Assembly (NCBI GenBank): GCA_963281255.1
Contig: OY725497.1
Span: forward strand, 186,001 to 250,000
DNA from: Aphrocallistes beatrix
Lineage: Eukaryota; Porifera; Hexactinellida; Sceptrulophora; Aphrocallistidae
Direction: 5' to 3'
Length of the DNA: 64,000 nucleotides
Positions 34,930-46,400 of this stretch are shown here, one piece after another. Position numbers and translations under genes: made by a program. Every line of letters starts with the position of its first letter. The first letter of the stretch is position 1. The notes beneath the pieces were generated by a model. The model saw nothing but the letters and a program-made list of their open reading frames with translations. It did not search any database and was not told the DNA's origin.

Positions 34930-37108
34930 TGTGTAAGATTGTCGAGAATAATAGCGAAAGGTTGCTTTGTGATAGTTTAGTCCGTTTCTATTTATACATT
35001 ATTATACGGACTACAGCTTAGCAGATTCTGAATCCTGCTGAAGTATGTAGGCATTTCATTGGATTGTAGTAGGAATATGCATTTCTTAGCGGGAAATACG
35101 CACTGATACAATTTTAGAACACAGAACGTGTATGTACGTATATATAAACGCCCGACTGTCTGTGTTGTGTAGGCAGTGTGGGAGATGACACTTCAACCCC
35201 AGTGGATGTTAACGTAACTTATTCTCTATGAATTATACACACCACCTAATAGTGAAACTAAGACGTTAATTTTAAAATTATTGAATTAAATTAATGAAAG
35301 AATAATCTCACACGTACTGATGCATAATTGGAAGTGGTAAATGGTGTAATTACGCACATGTTGGATAATAGCTATAGTAGGAGATTTAGTAGTCAAATCA
35401 AACTCTACACAAGTACACTAGACGCTATTTTTGGAAACAAAGCATAGCTGTGGAGCCAATTCAATTTACGTACTTGGCAGTAAAACAGAAAATGCGTCAA
35501 GATGAAGTATGAATAACAATGGATTTAGTAAAACTCGAGTTGAACAGGAAAGTCATAGCATCAGTAATGAAGTAATAGTACAATACATGGTGACGATACT
35601 GTTTATAAATCAGCTGGAAGGCATAGCTCACAGGTTTCTTTTTAGAGTTTTATGGTGTAAAGGGGTACTTCAGTAAGACTTCCGTGAGGCAAATTACCTG
35701 AATGTTAGAAACTGACATAACATGACACAGCAAAATAGTAGTATAAACTTCAACTAATGGCATGCTTATTTTAAAATATTTGGAGAACAAGGCAAATCGT
35801 TGAAATTTTACAAATAGCCATGCTATTGGATCTCAAATTTAAACATGTCACCTTGTGATATCACCCAAAATCATCTCTAAAGGTGTTAGTCCAAGCAGTA
35901 AGGTAACGTATCACTACAATATAGTCACTTGTATACTATGTTAATTCCATTAGCGGAATTACGTCAAGGTTAAAACAGATTTCTTAAGATCAGAGAGAAT
36001 TCTTTACTGGGAATTTTGTTAACATTGCAATTGACAAAATACAAAATGGTTTCTGAAAACTTTTAAAAAAAGATCACATCATTATTTTGAAATACTGTGT
36101 AAATATTTTGTTGCATAAGTGTAATTAATACATTTGTATACCGTACTAAGGTGGTCAATGTTGATGCGAAATCAACAGAACAGAAAGGTCCGTTTGAAAT
36201 CAAAAGCATCCTATGTTCAAATCCTCAGTCTACTCAATCAAACTAAGTTGTCCATGTGTCTATAGTTCATATAATTATGTAAACTGTTATCCACAGTTCG
36301 AATTGCAGTCAACTTCACGCACATTTATAGGATAATTTAGAAGGGATAATTTACAATTGTCAAGTCTAGAATAGTTTGTGGAGTATTTTAGCCAAGTAGG
36401 TAAATAGTCCGGTGATGAGTAATTCAGTGAAGCTATGATTGATAATGCAGATGTAGGTAGATATTCATATTGAAGGTACACACTTTTTCAAATTATTAGT
36501 ATTATACGTTGAATTAAAACCTTCCATGTCACAATATTCTTGGGTAAACAAGGAAATAAATAATGTGGTTAGTTGTATGATGAAAACATTTTATACTACG
36601 ATGAAACAATGTAGTATATGTCATCGAGTCTCCATTTTGAAACTGAATAGATTTATACTTGTATCATTATAATAACCTAATATCAGTACTAAATTACGTC
36701 AATTCACTGAATGGATTATAATTCTGTAATTAAGGATTACACTATAATAATCATCTAATTTGTTTGCTTTATAGTGAATGATCCAACTTTATCAATAAAC
36801 ACAAAAAGAAATCGTACTTTTCTAAGATACAAATATTGAACATAAGAGATTTTATTTGGACGCAACATTTTAAGCTGAACCTTTGTCCCTCGAACTGAGT
36901 CAAATTGTGCCCATGGTGACGGTAATTAATATATTCTAAAGTAAATAAGTTAGAAATGCTATCTTCCACAATACTGTGAGAGTTTCTTCAGTAAAACATT
37001 AAAATAAGAAATTCATCATTGCTATGAGATGGTAATGCAAACAGATGTACATGTAAATTTAGGATAGAAATATATTAAAGCAAAATAGTAACTAGCAAAT
37101 AGAGAGGT
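34930..37108. other. 2.2-kb AT-rich intergenic region
   Basis: I examined both strands and see only short AT-rich frames with no family signature, no tRNA cloverleaf that survives checking and no clear inverted or tandem repeat. It probably includes the TLC-like gene promoter and the bZIP 3'UTR. Confidence 0.5.
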
Positions 37109-37564
37109 TCAATGAGTGATATTATTAATGGCTAGTGAATAATAATGTATCTCTTGCACAAGTTTTATGCGTTCTTCGGACAATTTGTGTTTTGTCTTTT
37201 CGAGCTCACTTAATTCTTTAGCTAAAATTTCGATATCCTTGTTGATGCGATTCCTGCTAATTTCTGCACTTATACGGTTCTTAAAACGCCTTCTGGATTC
37301 CAGTAAAAAGTCAATCTCTATGGTAGAGAAGTAGTCGGTTGTAACCATACTGTTTATCTTCGGAATACTGATGTTGACAAGTTTTCTTAAGTCGACTAAA
37401 TCAAGAAAAGGAAGCTGCATCTTGCTCTGATAACCGACTTTGAGTAGAGAAGCAGCTCTTTGGCACTTAGCCTTTGTAGATGTGGACTGAATCGACAGTC
37501 CAGATTCTTCTAACAAATTTATTTTGGAGGCTAATCTCTCCAAGTGGCATACTTTCGAAGTCAT
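37109..37564 (-). CDS. Small bZIP transcription factor
   Basis: A 151-aa single-exon frame from ATG 37564 (an in-frame TTG lies three codons upstream). The C-terminal third is a bZIP: basic region RRRFKNRISAEISRNR with the N-x-x-SA-x-x-SR core, followed by a zipper with leucines exactly every seven residues (IEIL, AKELSEL, EKTKHKL, SEERIKL). The preceding segment (LVDLRKLVNISIPKIN...IEIDFLLES) resembles in position the extended homology region of CNC/Maf factors. The KNR with SA-x-x-SR basic region is closer to that group than to Jun/Fos or CREB. The length is typical of a small Maf. bZIPs bind DNA as dimers; the partner is unknown. The large flanking gaps (2.2 and 2.5 kb) fit a regulated gene. 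Confidence 0.72.
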   Translation of the reverse strand: MTSKVCHLERLASKINLLEESGLSIQSTSTKAKCQRAASLLKVGYQSKMQLPFLDLVDLRKLVNISIPKINSMVTTDYFSTIEIDFLLESRRRFKNRISAEISRNRINKDIEILAKELSELEKTKHKLSEERIKLVQEIHYYSLAINNITH

Positions 37565-40073
37565 TTTGATCAAAATATTTATCTAAATTTCAGTTTGAAT
37601 TCCACTTACTGGGCTGATACTGTATATATAGTTTTGCCGTTGTAACTGCTTACAACATAGCTTTAAATAGAACAATTTTCAGTTCAAATAAACAATTGAG
37701 ATGGAAACACATTATTAATGATATATTTTTATATTCTGGCGAAATTTCACTTTCGATGTTTCACCAGGTAATGCTGTGTATGGGATTACTTGATGAATAG
37801 AATAGCATTCATATTTCGACAAGTTAAAAATATCATATATTACTTTCAGTGAACTCAAATTATCTACGATTAATTCACTAAGCTTCCAACTGCAGTTTCA
37901 GTGTGCATGCATTGGCTAATATAATATTTGGTTGTGTCTTGATTATGTTATAACATATATAACACAACACATAAATTTGCGTAAGAGCTGCTCACAAAAG
38001 ATAAATATCTGGACATTTATCTGAAAGTAAATTTATGGGGATATATTTTCATGTCTAATTAGGCTGGGATGCGTAGAGAAATCTAATAAGCAAGCAATCA
38101 GAGATTTTTATGGAATTTCAATGATAAACACTAGATAATATGTAATAGCTAAAATGGGGTATGTATGTGTTGTGAATTCAGCTCGATTAACTGGGTGACA
38201 CATAATATCATTTAGACAATCTACTAATGAAGTAATTAACATTTCAATATGGCAAGGGATATTGCCTAACTTATATTATATGTTCATCGCGTGAAATCTT
38301 GTCAAAAATGCTTAAGAAATATTGCACATAATATTATATTCCTGAATCAATCAAACTTTGGAATTCCAATGGAAAAACCTTACGAGTAGAATTCATGGGT
38401 GAAAAACAAAATAATACAATGCTAATATTAATAATATCACCAAAGTAATTTGAATACCAATTATTTTCGTCCAAATAAACAAATCTTAATTTAAACGTCT
38501 ACATTGGATAGCTATAGCCTTGACAGTAATTCATAGTATGGGACACTGTGAACTGGAATTTTATCATAATCAGCAATGAATTATGTTTGACACAAAACAT
38601 GGTCGGTAGGAACGTCTTTGTTAAACATTGTGTCATGTGACTTAAGGTCTCAGTTGCATATCAATATTCATGATGATCTTGATACCGTGAATCCGTGATC
38701 CATCAACATTCTCGAGACTTTGAGAAATTCCGCAAACGGTGAGGGAATGGTCACGTATTTTTCTATAACTAGCTGAAGGATTGGATTGAGAATGCATGCA
38801 AAACATTCTAGAAAATCTCATGAATCCTAAATCGCGAACAAGAATCAATTACTTTATCTGTTGAAATGAATCATAGATCCATCCAAAATGGGTTTCACGA
38901 GCAAAGCTTACGTGTAATATCATTAAACATTCCTAAAATTCACAAGCAATGCACTTGCTAATGGTATCAAGAATTCACTACAGTAATCAAAAACATACTG
39001 GCACGGGACGATACACAACTGGGGTCATCCCAACTGACTATAATATTGGATATATTCAAGAAGTGAATTCAATTGTTAGCATAGCAACTGCGAGTTAGTT
39101 GGTCCATTGGTGGAATTGTTCACGAGTAATAATGATAAACCCGAGCTAAATAGTTGAAGTCACATGAAATTAAAAAAGTTTTAATTTCAATAAACCCCTT
39201 CAATCTATCGCAATACTTCAATTTAAATGAACATAGATTTGTCATACATTGAAATGGGTACAGTCATAAAAATCAAAATGGCAATGCAAAGGTCCACTAC
39301 TTTATTTGGATATCGTGTTACTCGAATGGTAGACAGAAAGTGGTTTCATCTTATGTTATACTTAATACATGAAAATGCTAACGGAAGACTAGAAATTTGA
39401 ATGGTAGCCCGATGAACTTTCAGTTCAGATTTGGTGTAAAAATAGAGTCAGTAAAACAACACGAGTTAATCCGAAAGTGAATAGACGAAAACATGCATTA
39501 GCAATAATAATAATAATCATTTATTATTATTTCCAAATAAATAATAAGTCACAAAATTAATGATAGTGTGTGAAATATACGCAATGGCGTAAGAGGGATT
39601 TGGGAAGGATCCCGAAATGGAATAATGTGATGATGAAAAATTTTGTTGAAAACAAAAAGTAATCCTAGGTAAAACACTCACCAGAATCTTGAAAATATTA
39701 GTAATGGTGAGCTCCCTCAGACCTAGTAACAGAGTCAATAAAATATTTATGATCTAACAAATTCCCAGGAAATCACCACTGACCTTCGCGCATTAAGTCT
39801 GAAGAAATTCTTCATATTAATTCAGTTGCTAATTATACGATGATGAAATACTGTCAACAAAAGTACATCATTACCAGCATACATAAAATTCCCAAAAGAG
39901 TAATAAATAATCTGAGTTAAGAATAAATCATTATCAAAAGAGACATCAAGACATGACGTTTTGAGGTTAACAATTAATTATTACGATATCGATTAGGTAG
40001 TGTGATCGGTAATACTCGGATATTATTAAACTCCAGTATATCGAATTATATACGACAAAATAACCAGGAAATA
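37565..40073. other. 2.5-kb AT-rich intergenic region
   Basis: The largest gap in the window. Only short, AT-rich open frames without family signatures are present, and I saw no RNA gene. Upstream regulatory sequence of the bZIP gene is the likeliest content. Confidence 0.5.
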
Positions 40074-41083
40074 TCAATATTGGGAGTCGAACCAAAATGT
40101 ATCATTATATTCCTGAGAGTTCTCTTTCTCTCTGAGAGCTCTCCGCTTCTGTTTTTTGTTGGCGAGAGTGTGTGTGTTACTGGAAGAAATGGCCTGGTTA
40201 TGCTGAATGGTGGAAAGTGGTAGTTTTTTACCACCACTCTCCACCATGGACAAATTGGCCCTGATAGGGTTCTCCTTGAAATGTCTGCCTTTCAAGTGTT
40301 TCATCTTCTCAAGATGAGGAGGACTGGAGTCCTGCTGGTTCACACTTGGCCTCTTCGCGAGAGTAACACTCTCCTCGGCGGGGGACACCAGTCTCCGTTT
40401 GGTGGAGTCCGTGTATGAGAATCCCGTAGAGACATTCCAGTTCCGCTGAGGAGCTCTCGAATTGGGGAGGTTGGGGGCAACTGTGGTGGATTTACTAAAC
40501 TCGGAGAATAAGGAAACTGATGGTCTATCGGGTTGCTTCTGAGACGAAATTGAAGGTAACAAGCCATGTCCTAAAAGATAAACACGTCAGAAAAGTTGCT
40601 AAGAGAACAATTGTTTGATAAGAAACAGATACCTTCTTGCGGTCTGGCGATGTGTTTGTGTCTTGAGTAGAGCGCTGGGTTTGTGGAACCGAGTGGAGCT
40701 GTGATTGGGTTGCCTGGGATCGCAGTTGGAAGGGATTGCTTCGTCTGAGAAGATCCCGGAACTTGAATATCTCGTATGCTAAACGCCTGATCAAGTTCCG
40801 CTCTCAGCTCAGGAAAGGTCTGACCGGTTTCATTCCTCTTTGAAGGAGGAGCGAGTGAAGTTTTGGGGTTGGGATCAAACCCTTGAGTTCGAGGAACAGA
40901 TCTGGGGTTGCGCGGGAGGATTGAAGGGATAGCGTGAGTTGCTTTCCCTTGGGACGGCACGTTCGGGAACAGAAATCTGTTCGCACCTGTGTTCGTTTTG
41001 ATAGCGAGGGCAGACTGATCACTCGTGTCTTCATAACCTGATTGCTGAGATTCGTCAGGAGTTGGACTGTCGAAATCAAACAT
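40074..41083 (-). CDS. Disordered protein of unknown function with KEN-box motifs
   Basis: Exons 40633-41083 and 40074-40570 join in frame (948 nt, 315 aa) across a 62-nt intron with GTATCT donor and TTTTAG acceptor. I start at ATG 41083; the in-frame TTG upstream is not used. No folded domain is recognisable: the chain is rich in Ser, Pro, Thr, Asn and Gln, starts acidic (MFDFDSPTPDESQQSGYEDT) and ends KRRALREKENSQEYNDTFWF plus DSQY. Two KEN tripeptides (about residues 249 and 299) and an RRAL just before the second resemble APC/C degrons. Several S/T-P sites are present. This profile fits a cell-cycle or spindle regulator degraded at mitotic exit, but that is inference, and I found no named family. 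Confidence 0.75.
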
Positions 41084-41546
41084 TTCACTCAAAAGGAACT
41101 GGACTTTGGTAAGTTCTCACGAGTAGATATTGCATAAAATGAACTGAAAGTTAGTTAAATATAGAATACATACGTGTGTATAAATCTTGCAAGGCATTTT
41201 ATTGTCACAAGACTGAGTGATATTTTTAAAGTAGCTATCTTTCAAAATCGGTTACCAAGCAAAAACACAGACAACAGTGGTCGCACTGAAAATGAAAAAT
41301 CAGATTGCAATGGTAAGTAAACTGGGATTACACAGGCCTACATTTCGGACTGTGAGGAACCCTATTATGCCGCTTACAATGGCAACAATAAAGAGAAATT
41401 AAAGCACGTTTTATAATCAAAGCCGTCAATCAAAAATATACATATTAAGTGATGCGTTCGAACAAAGGATCAACGTTAGTTACAAAGTACATACGCATGT
41501 ATATCTGTATGATTGCTGTGATCAGATCTTGATAACCACCAGGCTG
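41084..41546. other. Intergenic gap between the KEN-box gene and the ANKMY2-like gene
   Basis: About 460 bases, AT-rich, with no recognised feature. Confidence 0.5.
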
Positions 41547-42752
41547 CTACTGTTCCGATTGGGATGAGGGTGTGGAGAGGGAGAGGCAAGCCTTCTTGTG
41601 AGAGAACCAGTGCAGTTTCTGACACTGCTTGCCACAATACCAAACTGAATGACAGCTGGTACACTCCTTCAGGGTATCGCCTTGTTCTCCACAGGTGGCA
41701 CACATGGGGTCCATTGAGTTCTTAGCAGCTAGCGGACCTCGTATAACACTGTTTATGACGTGGAGAGCGGGGGAAGCTAACTGAGACTTGAGTTTATCAT
41801 CTTTCTCTATGGCGAGTAGACAAGCTAGGGTCTGCTTGTACAGAGGCATGTCCCGGAATGGAAACGAGCGGATCGCTTGTCGGAGATGATTTTCCATCCC
41901 CACCTGCATCGAGATGCTCGACCTTCCATCAGAAGAGGACAATCTGAGGAACTTCTTGATTAGTTGATCGCAACGTGAGTCAAACTCTTCCACTGATACT
42001 TCTAACTCTTGAATCGCAGTGAAAATCCGCATAATGAAGTGTGTCCTGAATGAAATCTCTTCATGCGTGTCTTTGAATGACGACTCCGTAATGGCTTCAA
42101 GAGTAGAAATGATCAGTGAGCTGTTCTCCCAGAGAGCAGAGCAGTTCTTGATGGCGATTAAAGAATGGACTGGGTGTATATTGTTCACTTCTAGAAGCAG
42201 AGAATAAAGACCCGAACACACAAGCTCAGGGAGTTCAAACCTTGACGCGATGTACTGGAAACTGTCTCTGGAAAAGAAGGAAGATATGAGGCGTGCACTT
42301 TCCTTACTTCCTACAAACGAGGCCATTTCAGCAGCGTTCTTATCAATGCTGTTCGTAAGTCCAGTTTTCGCACCTGAGCTCAGGAGGAAACGACACACCT
42401 CTACCTTGTTACCAATAGCAGCGAACATGAGGGGAGTGTAGTAGGCAGGGCGTGACATGAGGTTGACTGATGCCCCATGCTCGATCAGAATACGAGTTAG
42501 AGACAAGTTACCATGGTATGAGGTGTGCATAAGTGGAGTCATTCCGTCGCTATACCTAGAGTCAACGAGACTGAGATCTGATCTGAGAAAAGAAGTGATT
42601 TCATGAGGAGAGTTCGTCTCTGTCTCACTTTTAAACATTGCTTCCAATGCAGATTTTGAAAGCACATGGACTGGGGGAGTAACGAGGTCATCTGTTGAGG
42701 TAGTATCCTGAGAGGAAATGTCATCCAGTTTCGTGAATTCAATAGACGCCAT
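41547..42752 (-). CDS. Ankyrin repeat and MYND zinc-finger protein, ANKMY2-like
   Basis: A single-exon 401-aa frame from ATG 42752. Residues about 50-160 contain three ankyrin repeats (GMTPLMHTSYHGNLSLTRILIEHGASVN, YTPLMFAAIGNKVEVCRFLLSSGAKTG). An all-helical middle follows. A C-terminal MYND finger (about 350-389) has all eight ligands: C-x2-C in CATCG, then C-x2-C in CTSCHS, then WYCGKQCQ, then H and C in HKKAC. The order and length match animal ANKMY2 (about 440 aa), which binds FKBP38 and directs adenylyl cyclases to cilia to tune Hedgehog signalling. The ciliary role is taken from vertebrates. Confidence 0.9.
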   Translation of the reverse strand: MASIEFTKLDDISSQDTTSTDDLVTPPVHVLSKSALEAMFKSETETNSPHEITSFLRSDLSLVDSRYSDGMTPLMHTSYHGNLSLTRILIEHGASVNLMSRPAYYTPLMFAAIGNKVEVCRFLLSSGAKTGLTNSIDKNAAEMASFVGSKESARLISSFFSRDSFQYIASRFELPELVCSGLYSLLLEVNNIHPVHSLIAIKNCSALWENSSLIISTLEAITESSFKDTHEEISFRTHFIMRIFTAIQELEVSVEEFDSRCDQLIKKFLRLSSSDGRSSISMQVGMENHLRQAIRSFPFRDMPLYKQTLACLLAIEKDDKLKSQLASPALHVINSVIRGPLAAKNSMDPMCATCGEQGDTLKECTSCHSVWYCGKQCQKLHWFSHKKACLSLSTPSSQSEQ

Positions 42753-43438
42753 GTGTACAGATAATAATATTTTCTTGTTATAAATCTACAGTAATGAATT
42801 TGTTATTAACTACCAAGTATTATTCATAGTTTGGATGGAATGGACAAACAATGATATCTTCCTTAAGGGTATATTGTTACTAGTAATACACTTAAAGTTT
42901 AATTAATAGGGAATTTTCAAGAAAATTAAGTATATTAAAAAGGTTGGGAGATAGCAAAATAGTTGATATATTGAAAATTGAAAATCCCTACATCCTTGCT
43001 GAATGTTAATTTATTGATATTAAAAATAAACAAAAGTTTAGTGTAACCAAGAGTACTTCTACAAATAACTTGATCCACAACTTTCAAATTGTAAGCATTC
43101 AATGAATTTCCCTCAAATCATCCTTACTATAGTTAGTACGAGGAGCTGATGCTATAATTATGCTGCAGCATGTCTGTCTACATTGGATGTACCCGCAAAC
43201 TATTGTCTATATTATAGTTAATAATTAGAATATTAATATACACAGCAGGAGAAACTTGATACAATAGGTACCTGGAGGTTACTTTTTCCGATCTATTAAG
43301 ATGCAATATAAAGCCTGATTAAATCTACTATCAAAGAAATCGTTCACCTGTTCTCGTCAAGTTGGATTAATTACAATTTTACATCGTGACCTCAAAATCT
43401 TTAGCAGAAGTTCGGTTGATGTCCTGACGAAATAGAAG
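42753..43438. other. Divergent intergenic region upstream of the first matrix gene
   Basis: About 690 AT-rich bases between two start codons facing away from each other. It contains the TATA box of the plus-strand matrix gene at 43307-43313. Nothing else is recognised. Confidence 0.5.
43307..43313 (+). promoter_or_regulatory. TATA box of the first Ig-collagen-vWA gene
   Basis: TATAAAG lies 126-132 bases upstream of ATG 43439, leaving room for a 5'UTR of about 100 nt. Its paralogue has TATATAAAG at 57146-57154. Other genes here lack such an element at this spacing, which fits strongly and specifically expressed matrix genes. Confidence 0.6.
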
Positions 43439-46400
43439 ATGGACCTAAGACTACTACAAGCAATATTCACTATTCTGCTAGTATCGACTACAGTATCATT
43501 CACTCGAACGGACGGGGCCAACATCGAAAAAGTTGAAAGCAACAAGCAGTTAACTCTATCCGGTTTCAGAAGTTTCGATGTCTATATTGGACAAAGCGTC
43601 ATCATCCAATATTTGTCAACTCTCACGATAATTTGTGAAATCAATGCCGAATCAGAAGAAAGGACGACAATTTATTGGCAGTTTAATGGCGTCAACATAC
43701 AATTTAACAATTCTGAAGCCAACAATTTCCCAAACATTCGTCTAAAATCGGCAGAAGAACTAACGATATTTGATATTACCGATCAACAAGCAGGAGAGTA
43801 TACGTGTATCCTAGAAAACGCCAACTCGGAAGAAGAGTTGGATCGAGGCGTATCAACATTGGAAGTACTTTCTGAATGTTCCAAAAACTGTCAAGGAAAG
43901 AAAGGCGAAAAGGGGTTTACAGGAAAGAGAGGGGGACCTGGACTGGATGGGGTGGAAGGAGTGGTGGGCTATTGTGATCCAGCTTCCTGCAATGGTAGCA
44001 GGGGTGTGGTGGGGAAGAAGGGGGAACCTGGGGCAAACGAAGAAGTAGGGATAAACGGAACTAGAGGTGAGAAGGGAAGAAAAGGTGGAATGGGTGATAA
44101 CGGAATAAGAGGGGACGCAGGGAACAATGGAGAAAAGGGAGATATGGGAGAAAAGGGAACAAAGGGAGAACTAGGGGATCAAGGAGAGAAAGGAGAAAAG
44201 GGTTTAAAGGGAGCAGAAGGTGATGAAGGAATTCGTGGAGGAAATGGGTTAGGAATGAAAGGAGAGAAAGGAGAACAGGGGAATACAACTAGTCCAAGTG
44301 GGGAAGTTGGAGATCAAGGACCAAAAGGAGTCAGGGGTGAACAAGGAACAACGGAAACAAAAGGGGAAAATGGAACCAAAGGAGAAAGAGGAATAAATGA
44401 AATAAAGGGAATAAAGGGTAGTAAAGGAGTCACTGGAACAGAAGGAGAAAAAGGGATGGTTGGGAAGAATCTACTCATTCTAGCAATCAACTCCACCTAC
44501 AATAGCAATTGTCAAAATTATGAAAAGGGACAAATCATCTACGATACAGCTATTGGAAAATTTGTATTCTGTGATGGGGATCAGTTCCAATGTATTCCGG
44601 ACAAACCATGTAGAGAAGATTGCAAGGATGGTGACCCAACTATCAACACTATCAATCCAAACATCCCTGCACAATGTGTCAATCTCATCTATGTCATCGA
44701 CGAGTCTGCTTCCATGAGGCCAGAACAACAATGGTTAAGATACGTTGCAAATGCCATACCTAGGGAACTAAGACGAATCAACTATAATCCTGGAGTGTGC
44801 ATGAACAACTTTGGGGTACTTGGATTCGGAACAGGAGAGGAGGCCTCAAGGGCTGAACAAATTGGACGTCCCATCGATCTAGGAGGTATCACACAAGACC
44901 GAACCTTCGTGCCACTGTGGGGAAGCACTTCAGAAGTTATCCGAGTTATCAATGAGGGTATATTCGCAGGAGAAGGAAGGAGGGAAGATGGATTCGCAGC
45001 ACTATACAGAGCACTACAGAGGTACACATTTGTGGGGGTAGGTTGCAGAAAAATGCTGCTCATCACTGATGAAGACAGAGATAACGAAACACCTTCTCCA
45101 GATCCACCCTATGATCGAGTTCCGACACTCTTCAATCTCAACATGCAACAGATACTCAACCAGTTCAGTATCACTCTCAGCGCCGTCATCAGTATTCAGT
45201 TCCAGGCACAGAACGACCAACAACCAAACATCAACTATAACACCACTCTTGGACTCCTGCCAAACAACTCTGTTATATACTATGACGAGAATTCACAAAG
45301 AAATTACAGCGTAGCGTCTGATGGTTATGTGCGACGAGATTCAGCGGCAGGAAACACAGAACAGACCTACTTCCAACAGGTCAGAGCGTCAGGGGGTATT
45401 GCATGGAGTCTACAAGCCTCGAGGACATATCGAGATGCCTTCACCAGTGCTTTCCTCCAATTCGAGATCATTCCACACGTCCCACAAAACAACTCAACTC
45501 AAGCATCTGGAGGTTGCATGTTGGACAGTTGCAATGCATGTCCTTGTGTGGATGGAGAACGTTATTGTCAACCGATCAATAACCTTGACTTCAACACCAC
45601 CATCAAATGTAGACCCACTGAGTGCAATCAAACACAAATCATCTCTGGATTCAGACAGCCCGCATGCATTGACATGGTATTTGCCTTCTCTGAGACACAA
45701 ACAATGCTAGCGGAACACGACTCAATCAAAGATGTAGCAATCAACCTTGCAATTAATCTGGCAAAAATCAACTTTGGACAAGAAAACAGTTTATGTCCGA
45801 ATACATACTGTCTCGTTGGATTCGGATCAGAAAATAACCGAAATTCAGATCAATGTTACACAGAAAGCTTCCGCATCCCACCTAATAACCAACTCTGTGC
45901 TCCATCTGCCCAAATTGCCAACCTCATCCTAGGACTCGCTCTAACTGCGACAGGAAACGCATCAGATGGCTATTCTGCCATCTACACAGCACTACAGACG
46001 TACCAAGCTACTTTCCAATCACAATCCTGTCGACACATCACACTCGTCACCGACACGAACAGGCTCGACTGTGGATCTTATACAGATGGAAGCGTCTCCA
46101 TACCACAACTTTCCAAAACCAACATTGCATCTGTTATGCGAGATACAAATGTGGTACTCAATGTAATTGTAAATGCTACATTCCAGGATGGATCTGGTAA
46201 TGAGGCGTTAGGAATCTATCAAGAAACAAACGGATCTATCGTGGCTGTCATACCTGATTCTACAGCTCAATTTGGTTTCTCCACATCTCCTGGAGGCAGC
46301 GTGAGGCTAGCCGGGGACCAAGTGGAGGAGGATTACATTGATCTTGCAATAATAGTGGGTGGAAGTGCGTGGGACATTAGGAAGATGGGAGAACAGACAG

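Noticed and set aside
36140-36240. Possible tRNA remnant with TTCAAATCC
   Set aside because: Only the B-box-like motif is there; no cloverleaf forms.
44061-44496. Antisense open frames opposite the collagen regions (also 60129-60311)
   Set aside because: They are mirror frames of the G-x-y repeat, low in complexity (Leu/Pro/Phe rich), with no start context or family signature.
45321-45710. 129-aa frame identical to one at 61139-61528
   Set aside because: It lies in another frame of the vWA coding sequence. Its identity reflects the DNA identity of the two genes, not a separate gene.
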